Of a stretch of 64,000 bases of DNA, positions 1-13,100 are shown one piece after another. The DNA comes from Prorocentrum cordatum (lineage: Eukaryota; Sar; Dinophyceae; Prorocentrales; Prorocentraceae), in assembly GCA_963575745.1 (NCBI GenBank), contig CAUYUJ010017983.1, forward strand, positions 18,501 through 82,500. Direction: 5' to 3'. Position numbers and translations under genes: made by a program. Below the pieces are notes generated by a model. That model saw only the letters and a list, made by a program, of their open reading frames with translations. It did no database searches and was not told the origin of the DNA. How positions within the stretch are numbered: position 1 is the first letter of the stretch; each line of letters opens with the position of its first letter.

Positions 1-3000
1 CGCGAGGCTCCGCGCAGCACAGGGTAGCGATGACGGCCTTCGAGAGCGAGCTGGGCGTGCAGGACCCAGTTGGCTTCTGGGACCCCGCCGGCTTCACGGC
101 GGACGGTAGCACGGAGAATTTCGCCCGCCGGCGCCAGACGGAGCTGAAGCACGGGCGCGTGTCCATGCTGGCGACCATGGGCTACATCACCCCAGAGATC
201 ACCGGCAAGCTGCCAGGGTACCTGTCGCCGTCCGCGGGCCTGAAGTTCGCGGACATCCCGAACGGGCTCGGCGCGATCTCCAAGGTACCCGCGGCGGGCT
301 GGGCGCAGATCGTGGCGTACGGTGCGTTCTGCGAGCTGTCCCAGGACCAGTCCGCTGGCACCGCTGCTGCGGCGGGTGACTTCGGCTTCAAGGTGCTGAC
401 GTCCAGCGTCGCCGCAGAGAAGCAGAAGAAGTTGGCGGCTGAGATCGCCAACGGCCGTCTGGCCATGATGCGCTCCGAGATGTGTGCTGTCACAGGACGG
501 CTTGACTGGGGCTGCCGCCTGGGTCACCTGGGCGCTCTACACGGGGTCCCTCCGTTGGCGGCGCGTTCGAGAGCGGCTGTGCGTGCAGGCCCCGTTGGCT
601 TCTGGGACCCTGGACCCGCTGGTTTCACGGCCACGGGTAGCACGGAATTTCGCCCGCCGGCGCCAGACGGAGCTGAAGCACGGGCGCGTGTCCATGCTGG
701 CGACCATGGGCTACATCACCCCAGAGATTACTGGCAAGCTGCCAGGGTACCTGTCGCCGTCGTCGGGCCTGAAGTTCGCGGACATCCCGAACGGGCTCGG
801 TGCGATCTCCAAGGTTCCCGCGGCGGGCTGGCGCAGATCGTGCGGTACGGTGCGTTCTGCGAGCTGTCCCAGGACCAGTCCGCTGGCACCGCTGCTGCGG
901 CGGGTGACTTCGGCTCAAGGTGCTGACGTCCAGCGACGCCGCAGAGAAGCAGAAGAAGTTGGCGGCTGAGATCGCCAACGGCCGTCTGGCCATGATGGCG
1001 ATCATCGGAATGTTTTTCCAGGACGGCTTGACCGGCTCCGCCTGGGGCGACTGGGCGCTCTACACGGGGTCTCCGTTGCGCGCGTTCGAGAGCGAGCTGG
1101 GCGTGCAGGACCCGGTTGGCTTCTGGGACCCCGCTGGCTTCACGGCGGACGGTAGCACGGAGAATTTCGCCCGCCGGCGCCAGACGGAGCTGAAGCACGG
1201 GCGCGTGTCTATGCTGGCGACCATGGGCTACATCACCCCAGAGATCACCGGCAAGCTGCCCGGGTACCTGTCGCCGTCCGCGGGCCTGAAGTTCGCGGAC
1301 ATCCCGAACGGGCTCGGTGCGATCTCCAAGGTTCCCGCGGCGGGCTGGGCGCAGATCGTGGCGTACGGTGCGTTCTGCGAGCTGTCCCAGGACCAGTCCG
1401 CTGGCACCGCTGCTGCGGCGGGTGACTTCGGCTTCAAGGTGCTGACGTCCAGCGACGCCGCAGAGAAGCAGAAGAAGTTGGCGGCTGAGATCGCCAACGG
1501 CCGTCTGGCCATGATGGCGATCATCGGAATGTTTTTCCAGGACGGCTTGACCGGCTCCGCCTGGGGCGACTGGGCGCTCTACACGGGGTCTCCGTTGCGC
1601 GCGTTCGAGAGCGAGCTGGGCGTGCAGCCCCATTCGGTTATTGGGACCCGGCCGGCCTGAGCAAGGACGGCGATACTGAGGCCTTCAAGAGGCGGCGCGT
1701 CACTGAGATCAAGCACGGGCGCGTGTCCATGTGGGCGTGTATGGGCTACATCACCCCTGAGTACTTCAAGTGGCCGGGGTATTGCTCCCCGTCCAAGGGC
1801 CTCAAGTTTGCGGACATCCCCAATGGTCTCGCAGCACTCTCCAAGATTCCAGGCGCGGGATGGGTCCAGATCTTCCTGTTCTGTGGCCTGCTCGAGAAGG
1901 GCCTGTTCGTGTACGACCCATCGAGGGCCCCGGGTGACTATGAAAACGGTGGCGTGCTGGGCGTGCCCAACGGCAGTACTTTGCCTGCTGGGGAGCTTAA
2001 ATCCCGCAAGCTGAATGCGGAGATCGCGAATGGAAGGCTGGCGATGATGGCGATCATAGGCATGTTCTATCAGGATGGCTTGACCGGCTCTGCATGGGGA
2101 GACTGGGCGCTCTACACCGACTCTCCGTTGCGCGCGTTCGAGAGCGAGCTGGGCGTTCAGGACCCAGTTGGCTTCTGGGATCCCGCTGGCTTCACGGCGG
2201 ACGGTAGCACAGAGAATTTCGCCCGCCGGCGCCAGACGGAGCTGAAGCACGGGCGCGTGTCAATGCTGGCGACCATGGGCTACATCACCCCAGAGATCAC
2301 TGGCAAGCTGCCAGGGTACCTGTCGCCGTCCGCGGGCCTGAAGTTCGCGGACATCCCGAACGGGCTCGGTGCGATCTCCAAGGTTCCCGCGGCGGGCTGG
2401 GCGCAGATCGTGGCGTACGGTGCGTTCTGCGAGCTGTCCCAGGACCAGTCCGCCGGCACCGCTGCCGCGGCGGGCGACTTCGGCTTCAAGGTGCTGACGT
2501 CCAGCGACGCCGCGGAGAAGCAGAAGAAGTTGGCGGCCGAGATCGCCAATGGCCGCCTAGCCATGATGGCGATCATCGGAATGTTTTTCCAGGACGGCTT
2601 GACCGGCTCTGCCTGGGGCGACTGGGCGCTCTACACGGGGTCTCCGTTGCGCGCGTTCGAGAGCGAGCTGGGCGTGCAGGCCCCTGTGGGCTACTGGGAT
2701 CCCCTTGGCCTGAGCGCCGACGGCGACGCCGACTCCTTCAAGCGGCGCCGGGAGACGGAGCTGAAGCACGGACGGGTGTCGATGCTCGCGACGATGGGCT
2801 ACATCTCCCCCGAGTACTTCAAGTTCGCTGGCTACCTCTCGCCGTCCACCGGTCTGAAGTTCTCGGACGTGCCGAACGGCCTTGGCGCGCTCGCAAAGGT
2901 GCCAGGAGCTGGCATCTGTCAGTGGGTCATCTTTTGCGGGCTGGTGGAGGTCAACTTCGGTTTCGGCGCCTTCAAGCGGGGCAGCGAGCCAGGCAACTAC

Positions 3001-4633
3001 GGGTGGAGGGCGATCACCTCGACCGACCCCGAGACGAAGCAGAAGAAGCTCAGGGCCGAGCTCGCCAACGGCCGCCTGGCCATGATGGCGATCATCGGCA
3101 TGTTTTTCCAGGACGGTTTGACCGGCTCTGCCTGGGGCGACTGGGCGCTCTACACGGACTCCCCGCTCCGCGCGTTCGAGAGCGAGCTGGGCGTGCAGGC
3201 TCCCGTGGGCTACTGGGATCCGGCGGGGTACAGCCAGGATGGGGATGCCGAGGCATTCAGGCGCCGCCGTATGACCGAGATCAAGCATGGCCGCGTCTCC
3301 ATGATCGCGTGCATCGGCTACATCGTGCCCGAGTACTTCAAGTGGCCAGGGCTCGTGTCGCCCTCGAACGACCTGGCCTTCAGTGACGTGCCGAACGGCC
3401 TGGCCGCCCTCTCCAAGATCCCCGCTGGAGGTTGGGCTCAGACATTCCTGTTCGCGGGCCTCATCGAGACTGGATACTTCTCGCAGGAGGATGGCAGAGC
3501 TCCCGGGGATTTCGCGAATGCTGGGCCCTTGGGCGTGCCCAACGGAGCTCCCAGCATGACCGATACCGAGGCCAGGAAGACCAAGCTCAACGCCGAGATT
3601 GCGAACGGTCGCCTGGCCATGATGGCGATCATCGGCATGTTCTTCCAGGACGGCCTGACCGGCGCTGCATGGGGTGACTGGGCGCTCTACACGGACTCCC
3701 CGCTCCGCGCCGAGCCCGTCTCCGTCGCCGCCGCCGCCGCCGCGGCCGCCGCGGCCAAGGGCGCGGTGGCGGCGGGCTCCGCGAAGGCGGCGGGCGCCAT
3801 GGCGGCCTCGGGCGCGGCCGCGGGCGCGGGCGTGCTCAGGCAGGGGAAGACGGCGCCTGGCCTGGCCACCAGCTACGAGCCCTTCGGCCCGGGCCCATTC
3901 GACCCCGCGAAGCAGGTGGGGGCGCTCCCGCCGCTCGGCTTCTGGGACCCTGCGGGCCTGTGCACGGACGAGGCCACCTTCCGCAAGTACCGCACGGCCG
4001 AGATCAAGCACGCCCGCGTGGCCATGATGGCGGCCATCGGCCTCACCGCGGCCCACGGCAACAAGTTCCCGTGGGTCAGCCCGGAGACCCCCTCCGGCCT
4101 GGCGGCCCTGCAGGAGTCTAGGTCTCCCAGATGAGGTCCGAGTAGATGGTGTCGGAGGATCGCGCCACGTCGCCGATGCATCCGCGATGCGCCTCGATGC
4201 GGAGCCCAGTTCTCTCCACGCCGACGTCGCCGATGTACCCCCGACGCATCGGCGATGCATCGACGATGCGGCGCGATCTCCTCCGACCCTGGCTACCCTG
4301 ACCCTCCTCTGGGAGGCCTCCAAGGAGCCGGCGGCCGCCCAGGCCTTCGGCATCCTCTTCCTGACGGCGGGGTTCTACGAGCTGAAGTTCTGGACCGAGA
4401 GCGAGTCGAGGGCTCCCGGCGACTTCGGCGACCCCGCAGGGTGGACGACCACCTTCGGAGGCGTCCAGTTCGACGACGAGCTCCGCAATCGCGAGCTCAA
4501 CAACGGCCGCTTCTCGATGTTCGCAGTCATCGGGATCCTGGTGGCGGAGCAGTGGACCGGCCTGGACGGGGTTGACCAGTTCGATGCCGCCATGAAGCGA
4601 TGGCAGGGGATGGGCGGTTTCGAGAACTTCTGA
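1..4633 (+). CDS. LHC polyprotein copy 1 (5'-truncated, frameshifted; exons 1-4113 and 4316-4633)
   Basis: Light-harvesting chlorophyll a/c (peridinin-type) polyprotein, a thylakoid antenna precursor. Base 1 corresponds to position 17024 of copy 2, so 274 coding bases (presequence) lie outside the window. Modules carry the two LHC pigment-binding helices, TELKHGRVSM and AEIANGRLAMM, and the linker SPLRAFESELGVQ. Compared with copy 2, module 2 is corrupted between about 466 and 925 by many substitutions and small indels (net +8 bp), and one G is missing at 1627, so the frame changes at least twice; from 1630 on the frame is open through modules 4-8. The second exon (4316-4633) encodes the C-terminal half of module 8 and ends in GGFENF. 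Either a decaying copy or a badly polished assembly of a repeated locus; the error-like pattern makes the latter quite possible. Confidence 0.85.
466..925 (+). other. Frameshift-rich, error-like stretch in module 2 of LHC copy 1
   Basis: Aligned to copy 2 (about 17489-17940), this stretch has scattered base changes and 1-3 base insertions and losses, such as doubled C or G at short homopolymers, whereas flanking modules are almost identical. The reading frame is lost here. The pattern resembles uncorrected single-read sequence rather than ordinary pseudogene decay. Confidence 0.7.
4114..4315 (+). other. Fold-back intron of LHC copy 1 (202 bp)
   Basis: This interrupts module 8 between helix 1 and helix 2. 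Joining CAG (4111-4113) to GCG (4316) restores an LHC domain in phase. The borders would be a GA donor and an AG acceptor followed by G; GA and GC donors are known in dinoflagellates. The first and last ~75 bp are inverted repeats of each other. Borders are inferred from frame and homology, not from a transcript. Confidence 0.7.
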
Positions 4634-6230
4634 TCGTTTTCATTTTTGCATCGCTGTCGGCTTGCCGGCTCGGGGGCCTACTACCCGTCGGCAGATCGCG
4701 GCAGTCGCCCTCTCGGGCTCGTTTTTTTTGAAACCCAGGCTGGGAGGCAGTTCTATGTATTCCATGAGTCCTGCATAATTTTCTTGAATCTGCTGTACAC
4801 GAGTCCACCGCCTTTCTTGTGACCTCCTACACATTGAGGAGGCATTCAGTCTGGCTGAATAGGGGGAAGTAATCACACCTGCATGGCTTCTACTGCATGC
4901 TGAATCGCATCTCTGGGGGAGGTTGTGGGAACGGAGGTGGAGGAGGGTGGCGCAGTAGTTGGAGCAAGAGGACAGCCTCTCTCTAGAAGGCTTTGTACAT
5001 CGCCCTTGGCGGCTGCTGAAGTGTGCGCGCGCGGCAGGGCTGTAATGATCGGATTGTGCGCCGTGCCTGAGAAGTTGTACACTCGTACATGTCCTGTCAT
5101 GTTGGAACAACGCCCTGATAGAGTTGTGCCATCTTTCCGCGGCATATCCGTTACCGTGCCAGCGCAGCATTATGCAGAATGGTTCTACCAAGCTCTCCCG
5201 AATAGGCTCGGTCGAACCCTCCTGAGTCCGTGTGGGAAGCAGCGCTACGATGCCGTAGCCTGGCATGGCCGTGACGTTGCATGGTGCATGGTTGTTGCGT
5301 TGCTACGCGCGGGTTTCTCGAAGGTTTCTTGAGGAACCTCTGCGGCCTTTTTGGGCTCCCCCTGGGAGCCTCTTGGGGCCCTTTGGGGAGTCTTGGGGCC
5401 TTCTTTGGCGCGATGGTCCTATCGAGCTCTCTCTCGAAGAGACTCGTCAGATTTCGGGACCGTCTTGGAGTTTTGCCGGAACGGTCCTCGGCCGTCTTGA
5501 GGTTCTCGGGCCATCCGTCCTCGGCCGTCTTGAGGTTTTTTTTTTTTTTTGGGATGGCCTTGGGGCCCTCTGGGGCCATCTTCGGGCTTTCCGAAGCCCC
5601 CTCGAGGCTATCTTAGATCGATGCGGTTTGTCAATGTTACTTGCCTCTAAGGGATTTGGCTCGGTGGCTCGTTGTGCTTGTGCGTCCTTCGTTCTCCCGC
5701 TTGCTGCTGCGGCACCCTGGCGTCGCAAGCTCGAAAGTGCCAGGCTGGAGCTAGGGGATCTTCCCCGAGGGGTTTCGGAAGGTACGTGCGTGTTCTCATG
5801 CGTGCGCTGACGCATGCACGCACACGCACACGTACTTCCGTTCTCGTACCTGGTGTTTCGCCTTCGTAAGTTGCCGAAGTAGAACTATTGAAATGAACTG
5901 ATTGTCAATCGACGCTGAGGGGGAGCAGTGGAGTAGAGCGCAAGGGCGGGATCCTTATGGCGGGGCCCTCTGGTCCATGGCCACCACCGCTGAAACCCGA
6001 CGGACATGAGACCAGGATCACTTCGACCTCCTCTTTTCTTCTTCCTCCTGCATTCCTTTTTCCCTCCATCGCCGTTTCGGTTTACTTCTTTCCAAAACAG
6101 GCTTTGCTTAAGGGGTTCTTACCTGCTTGTGAAAGAAGCCTGGCGGGTGCGACGGCGTCTATGCGAGACGACCCTCGGCGATCCCTCACGACCCTCGGCG
6201 ATCCCCGGGCTGCTCCGTTGCCCTGTTGCC
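4634..6230. other. 3' flank of LHC copy 1, no gene recognised
   Basis: Non-coding spacer repeated at 21650-23225 and, up to the array end, at 47040-48365. It has no AATAAA-type signal, which dinoflagellates generally lack. Short open frames here are not supported by any motif. Copy 1 has a local duplication of about 25 bp near 5500-5540 next to a T run that is shorter in copy 2 and absent in copy 3. Confidence 0.6.
5335..5605. repeat. CTTGGGGCC-type interspersed repeat
   Basis: Short phrases such as CTTGGGGCC, GCCGTCTTGAGG and CCTCTTGGGG recur with loose spacing. The same phrase family fills 54800-59500, so this is a small member of it. Equivalent stretches are at about 22350-22600 and 47740-47990. 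Confidence 0.6.
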
Positions 6231-6235
6231 TAGCG

Positions 6236-6336
6236 TTCCTTGGGTTGCCCGGGGTTGCTCGGGGTTGCCCGGGGTTGCCCGGGCGGCCCCCGGCCTTGCC
6301 CGGGTTTGCCCGGGGCTGCCCGGGGTTGTCCAGGGG
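6236..6336. repeat. Decamer minisatellite, unit near GGGTTGCCCG
   Basis: About ten imperfect copies of a GC-rich decamer (GGGTTGCCCG and variants) directly precede the CCAAGCAATG array. The equivalent block in the second unit is about 23232-23332. Confidence 0.75.
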
Positions 6337-6342
6337 TTCTCT

Positions 6343-7136
6343 CAATGCCAAGCAGCGCCAAGCAATGCCACGCAATGCCACGCAACACCAAACAATGCGA
6401 AGCAATGCTAAGCAACGCCACTCAAGGCCAAGCAGTGCCAAGTGGCGCAAAGCATTATCAAGCACTGCTAATCAATGCCAATCAGTGCCAAGCAACACCA
6501 ATCAATGCCAAGCAGTGCAGAGCACCGCCAAGCAACGCCACGCAAGGCCAAGCAGTGCCAAGCACCGCCAAGGAATGCCAAGCACCGCCAAGCAGTGCCA
6601 CGGAATGCAAAACAGTGCCTAGCAATGCCAAGCAATGCCAAACAACACCAAGCAATGCCAAGCAACGCCAAGCAATGCTAAGCAACGCGCCAAGGCATGC
6701 CAAGCAATGCCAAGAAATGCCAAGCAATGCCAAGATATGTCAAATCATGGCAACTCATGCCAAGCCATGCCAAGCAACCCGAAGCAATGCCAAGCACGGC
6801 CAAGCAAAGCCAACCAATGCCAAGCACTGACAAGCAATGCAACGCAATGCCAAACAATGCCACGCAATGCCAAGCATTGCCAATCAATTCCAAGCAATGC
6901 CGATCACACCCAGCCAATGCCAAGCAATGCCGAGCAATGCCAAGCAATTTCGAGCAATGCCAAGCAATACCAAGGAATGCAAAACAATGCCAAGCACCCC
7001 CAAGCAATGCCAAGCCATGCCAAACAGTGCTGAACAGTGCCAAGCAACGCCAAGCAATGCAGGCAATGCTCAGCAATGTCTAGCACTGCCAAGCAGTACC
7101 AAGCAATGCCATGCAATGTCAAGCACCGCCGAGCAA
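6343..7136. repeat. Decamer minisatellite, unit CCAAGCAATG
   Basis: About 80 imperfect copies of a 10-bp unit (variants CCAAGCAACG, CCAAGCACCG, CCACGCAATG). Open frames across it read as QCQAMPSNAK-like peptides on the plus strand and LALLGIAWHC-like peptides on the minus strand; both are by-products of the repeat, not genes. Confidence 0.95.
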
Positions 7137-7139
7137 TGA

Positions 7140-10100
7140 CGCTGGGTTAGTTGCGGGACCGTCCCAGGACAACGCGTTCAGAGCTTCGTCATGGCCAAGG
7201 GGGAGCAGAATGTGGAGCCCACGCCGCAAATTAGACCAGCTCCAAAGCGGGAAGGGTGGGCTCATGGCAGCGGCGAAGGCCACTCGTTTGAAAATCAACA
7301 TGCGTACGAATTTTCCGTCCAAATCTTGCCGCTCATGTCGCGTGCCAGACGCGCCGCTTGCGCCGGGCTGGAAGATCAAGCGCGCCCCTCGACCCGCGTG
7401 TTATTCTGGGGGTGGAGAAGCATATGACAAGCTACAGAAGGCCGTTCGAGAACCCCGAGAAGCCGAACGCCGTGGCCAAGGAGGTGCTCGGGGGCGCCTA
7501 ACCGCATCCAGCTCAGAACCCGAAGGGGAGGCGAATCCCGGGGGCGAATTCGCGGATGCATTCCAAGCAGATGAATGCCAGGCGCCCGAGTTCGCGTGCA
7601 TCTGCGATGACGCGTGCGATGCAGGTCCCGACGAAGGCTGCGTGGAGCAACCCCTTAGGGATACCGGGATAGGACCTGAGTCCGACGGCGGGCGCATGTG
7701 CAAATTTCTCTCCTGGATACTTCTTCGGGGCAGCATGGGCAACCGCAGTCTGCGAGAGTTGAGACTGCAAGCGTGGGGCCCGATTGAGGGGTGGAGTTGG
7801 GAAGGACCGATGCCGTCGCGTCATCGCGTGGCTTCTGACTTCGCGGCGGATCGGCAGGCCCGCGTCCTCGAATGCCGAATGCGCGCCCATGGGCCAGGAC
7901 AAGGGCCGACCTGCAGATGGTATCAAACGACACCTTGAGGACAACGGCGGCTGGAGTGACAGATGCCAGATCAGGTGGTGCAAGGATTGGGGGGGGGGGC
8001 GCTCGCCCGCCGAGATCCCGCGAGGGTTCATGGAGAAATGATATTCGAGAACATGGGCGATGACGATTCCCCCCGTGCCGTGGCGAGCGGGGCCTCCAAG
8101 CGGCCCCTCTGGAGTATTTCCCATGGTGCCGCCGGGGGTCTCTCGCGCGACCGTCGCGGCGGTGGCCGCGGCGCAGGTGGCCGCCAAAGGGCCCGCGGCG
8201 CCCGCTGCCAGCCGGTCTATGGCAGCATCAGGAGTGGATTCGGAGCATCATCCAGGGTCGCGCCTTCCATCGTCTTTCAGGAGATGCTCAAGGGCGGCGT
8301 GCAAGTATCGCTTCAACGACAAGTGGTGCCATCGGCTGGCAGAGACGGCGTGGTGCCGGCTAAATATTCGTGCGAAGTAGTGGATCTGGAACAAATGATG
8401 GCGCGGATCAATCAGCAGTGTCTCAGCGCTCGCCTGGCCAGCAGGCCCGTTCGGCAACGTGCAATTGACGGGGGGGAGCTTATAAAAGGAGGAATTTGCT
8501 ATCTTGCGTCGCTGGCGGCCCCGCGCCGCGCCTCTGGGGCGACTGGCGCAAGATCCGCCTGGAGCAGCGCCGCGAGCTGGGCGGCCGTCAACGGCGCCTA
8601 TATGTCCGCCGCCGCCGCCTGGGCCGACGCCGCGTGCAAGGAGACGGTCTCCAGCGCGAAGCCGCGACAACGGCAGTGCAGACAGCTTCGCGATCGACTC
8701 CCGCGAGCTCGTTCCACCGCCGCAAGGAGGATATTTCTCGGCATCTTTGTCGCCGTCGCATCGAGCACATGAGAGCCGCGCGACCTTCTGACGCAGCGAG
8801 ACCCGTGGAACGCTGGGCGCCCGAGCCCTCTAGAACGAGCAAATCCAAGTCGATGGGCAGCCGCTGGCAGTGCAGGCCGCCGAACCTACGAATGCACCTC
8901 GTGTCAGCCAGCGACCGTCGCGCGCGCCCTCGGCGGCTGCGGTTGCTGGAGATGCGACCGAGCCGGTGAAATTCGACTTCGACGCGAACGCCCCCGACAT
9001 TGGGTGTCCAGGGTACATGCCGAAGAAGTCAGATACCGATTCCGATAGATATTTCGAGGGTCCGAGTCGCGCGACCAGATGCGTGCGCGTCAGCGCATGC
9101 ACCTGCAACATCAGGCAGCGGCGCCAGCTGCCGCGGTGGCGCTACGTCAGCAGGGCCTGCCGATCTCGCCAGATGATTGGACTCCGCCGTGCGCCTGGGC
9201 GCCGAGCCCTACTGTGGGCGATCGCACGCCGTGTGTGCATGCTGTCTTCGCGCGCCCAGGCCCCGCGAACCTCCGGCGTCTTCCTCGACGCCGCGCAGAT
9301 CCACCGCTCGTCCCAGAATTACTTGCTGAACAAGCGGGAAGGCCCCTCGTCGACCCGCCGTCGAGCAGCAGCAAAAACCGATACTTACGTGAGACCGTCA
9401 ACGGAATTCATAATATGTCAGCCGCGCGAGTTGGAGATCGCACGCTGCTGCCGAGGGCCGCGTTTGACCCGGGCGAGTGCGACGAGGATTGGCGCCCAGC
9501 TGCCCCTGAGTGTTAGCGCGGAACTGCAGCGGTGCATTCCCGCTGTGCGTTCAGGACATTCACGTGGCCAAGCAGATGGCAATGCGTCGAACGTCTCAAC
9601 TGGGCGAGCCAAGGTCGCGCCGCCGTGGGGGTGGGGTGGGGTGCGTGGTGGTGGTGGTGGTGGTGTGGGGGGGGGCTGCAGACAAAAGGCCAGGCGGGTA
9701 AGGGGCCCTGGAGCAACAATTCGCATGGGCCTCGCGGAAACGCGACCTGGCAGCGCACTTGCAACGTCGGTGCAACGGTGGGCCGACAATCGAGAACCAT
9801 GCCGCTATGCGACGGGAACGACGATGTCTGCCCGAACTGTTTGGACAACCTACATCCATGGGACCACTTGGTCCAGCTACGCGGCAATCACTTTTCCCAC
9901 GCAGAGTGATGGCGTAGGAGAACGGTGGCGAAGAGGCGGGGCGATGCTCCTGATTGTCCAAATAGCCGAGCACCTGGAGTCGCAAAATCTTTATTCCCAC
10001 ACCCAGGTGCCACGCAATTGGAAGACGTTGCGTTAATTTCCGTAGCGTCACGACAAGAACGCGACCAGCGACGTTCCGAGCAATTACAGGTGCAGCCCCG

Positions 10101-13100
10101 ACACCGCCTCCACCGCCTTGCGCCGCGCCCACGGCTGTGCAGTCTGATGGAGGACAACGCCACGATGTCATGTACACCCAACGACAACTCAGGACATCGT
10201 GGGCGACAACTCAGGACGACATCTCAGGACCCTTCCTTTCGCACCTGACGTTGGGTTCCACATGTGCGAATGACCTCAGGGCATCGCGGAAGCGCGACTC
10301 CTGATGCAGTGCGCGCCAGAACAAGTTCGAGAACCAAACTATCAAACGGCCGCCTACCAATATCATATGTTGGTAGACTATGGGTCTCGCATCAACCTGA
10401 TAGGCGATCAGGCCGTCGAGAATGAATTCAACGCCGTGGTTGCCGAATTCGGATAATCGACCGCGTTGTCAAGGAGGGTTGACTGACTGAATTTGAGCGG
10501 TGTCGAGCAGGGGTCAGTTACTCGTGACGATATGGCTAACGTCCCAGTTGCCGTGGAACATCAAGACTACACCCAGAGGGACATTTTCACATCGAGCGTC
10601 TCCATTGACTCAGAGTCTTTGGGTCCACGCAGGAAAAAGGCGGCCATCCTCGTCCTTCGGGGCGGAAAAGAGAAGGTGATCTTCCTTGGCGACGAGGGCT
10701 ATCGCATCATATTAGCGAATGCGGGGAAAGTCTGTCGGAGGCTGGTGTCGCCGAGTGGATGTCTCAGCGTCCCGTGCGACCATTCCGATATGAAGGAGAA
10801 CAACATCGCCGACGAAACGGATCAGACGCCCTTATTGTTGGACTGTGCGGGGATCGAGGCAGAATCGGCGAGTGTGAATGAGATTGAGATTCGAGGGAAC
10901 TCGACCCAAGCATCCTTTTCCCCCGCGGGGCGCGGCCCGGCAGCAGCTTGTTCCGACCGGGGCAGCGCGGCAGTCCGGCGTCCCAGTTACAGAGGACAGT
11001 CGCACAGCTGGTTCCACCCTCTGCCGATGCCGCATCGCATGTGATCGCATTTCCATGATGGATTGGTGACGTCAGGCGGAATGCATCACATGTGAAGGCT
11101 TCTCAAGGCAGAAGGCAGAGTATACTGCAATCTGGGTCAACGCGCCGTGCGATTGGCGCGTTCGTGCACCGCGTAAGCGATCGGGCCTGCGCTGGCAGAA
11201 ACTCCAGAACATGATAGCCCTGGCCAGGGGTATCAATATTGGCATTCTCATCTGTCGCCCTCAGTCCTACTTCTGGCATCTGCCCCCAAGTCGTGAGCTC
11301 TTACATGACTTGGGTGCCAGTGCTGTACGCGTGAGGCTCTGCATTTTTGGCAGTCTATGTGGTGCCGCGGGCAGGGCGTCGGTCGGTGCGTGCGTCCAGA
11401 TCGCTCCCGCGCGAAAGTGTTCATCGCGTGCGTGGTTTTCTACACGTGCGTCCAGCATTGAAAGGCCGCGTTCTCGGCTGGCATGGCAAGACGGAACGTC
11501 GCGGCCGATGGGTGCGATGTGTACTCGAGGAGTTGGCGGGCCACCAAATCCAACATCTAGTCCGACAGCGGCAGGCTATGCGCACCTATCTTAGCAGGTA
11601 CGAGCGTGGCGACCGCGTCAGACTTCCCCCCCCTCCTTTTTCTTCTTCCTTTTTTTTCCCGCGCGTAGGCGTGCGAAGCCAATCTAATCGTGTAAACGTG
11701 ACAGCGCTGCCCACCGACGCCCGCGTGCGACAGGCAGATGAACGAATGAGGGTCAGGGAAGCCTGTGTGACACCGAAGATATTCCCGAGCACGTGGAAGA
11801 CGGCAGCGATGATTGCTGGGATGGTTTCAGCGGCTTGGGCGAAGACATTGCCCTCGCGACGTGCGATGTCTGCTTCGAAGTCTCCCGCAGCGGCGATTGC
11901 GATAGTGGCGACGACGAGCTGTTGCTATGTGCTAGTCATCATTCTCCAACCCAGTTGTAGGAGTACTGGTGTACATTCTTGGCCCAACTACATGGCAGGC
12001 CGCCTCGCGTGGAAGGAACTTCGCGAAGCGGACCCGTTCGCAGGTGCGGTATTGCGATCGCGGCGCTGACAACTGGGCCGACATCGGATGCGAGAACAGC
12101 CCGCAGCCACTTGTGATAATAGAGTACAGTCGTGGACTCACGTGCAGAAGAGGGGCCCGACATTGCAGGGCGGATTTTGACGGCGCATGGCGCATCTCAG
12201 AGGTCACCGAGGCAGGCCCATGCGAGAACCAACAGAGATTTCTGCCAATCGCTCTACGTTGCTCCGACCGTCTCTGAAATATCGGTGCAATGGATGGACG
12301 TCGCGAGCGCTCCCGGCTCTGCAGCAAGGAGCTTGTCTTGACCGCCCAATGCCCGAAGAAGTTATGCCGCGTGGTCGTCGACGCCGTAATTTCGCTGGAG
12401 GCCGTGGCGCCTGGTCGCCCATCGCCTCGAGGAAGCTAGACCTAGCCAGGTCTGACCGACGTCGACAGTCACCCCGCAACAGCAGCTGGTGGTGCGGACC
12501 GGGTCCAGGCGACTCGAACAGCTAATCCACTTCCGCGCGGCAGCGCCCCTCGCGGCGGACGCGGTGGTGTCGGATGCGCCGAGCACTCCCGAGCCACCGG
12601 TCCTTCGCGCTCTCGGGGCCCCCGCGCGCGCAGATTGCTGGGGTGTGATCTCTGTAAGTTGGAGATGTGAAGCGTGCGCGAAATATTACGACAAGCGACA
12701 ACCTGGCCGCAGTTACATCGCTTGCGAAATTGCCCAACCTGTCAGTCTGCCCACAGGCGATGATGCTTCCGTGCGCCTTGGACCCGAAAATGGTGGGGAC
12801 CCTTCTGCACTTTGGGGGGGGGGGGGCAGTCTTCCTCATCTACGGGGCGATCAGGAGCCAATCCGAGACCGCCGCAGCCTCGTGCGACTGGTGGCCCTAG
12901 GGCGGACTTGACAGTGCGACAATCGTTGGCGCGTGCCGAGAGTGCCAGGCGTGGGAGCGTCCCGGCAGTTTTGCTTTACCATCGCTGCGCTTACCAGGCC
13001 AATCAACGAAGAGGTGGAATGATATTTGATAGTCTACAAGAAGCACATCGCCTGTCACATCGCCGACTGATGCATCATATACACCATCGACTGTGAGATC

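Noticed and set aside
4187-4315. Upstream in-frame ATG of the last LHC exon taken as a separate small gene
   Set aside because: The sequence before GCG at 4316 is intronic fold-back DNA; the remainder completes module 8.
6343-7136. Decamer array considered as a CRISPR array
   Set aside because: Units are contiguous 10-mers without spacers, and the organism is a eukaryote.
6230-7140. Overlapping frames reading QCQAMPSNAK or LALLGIAWHC
   Set aside because: They follow directly from the 10-bp repeat on both strands and lie in spacer DNA.
11960-12070. PNYMAGRLAWKELREADPFAG considered as the start of a reverse transcriptase
   Set aside because: The phrase resembles an RT entry motif only loosely, sits in a broken frame and no catalytic motif follows within the next kilobase.
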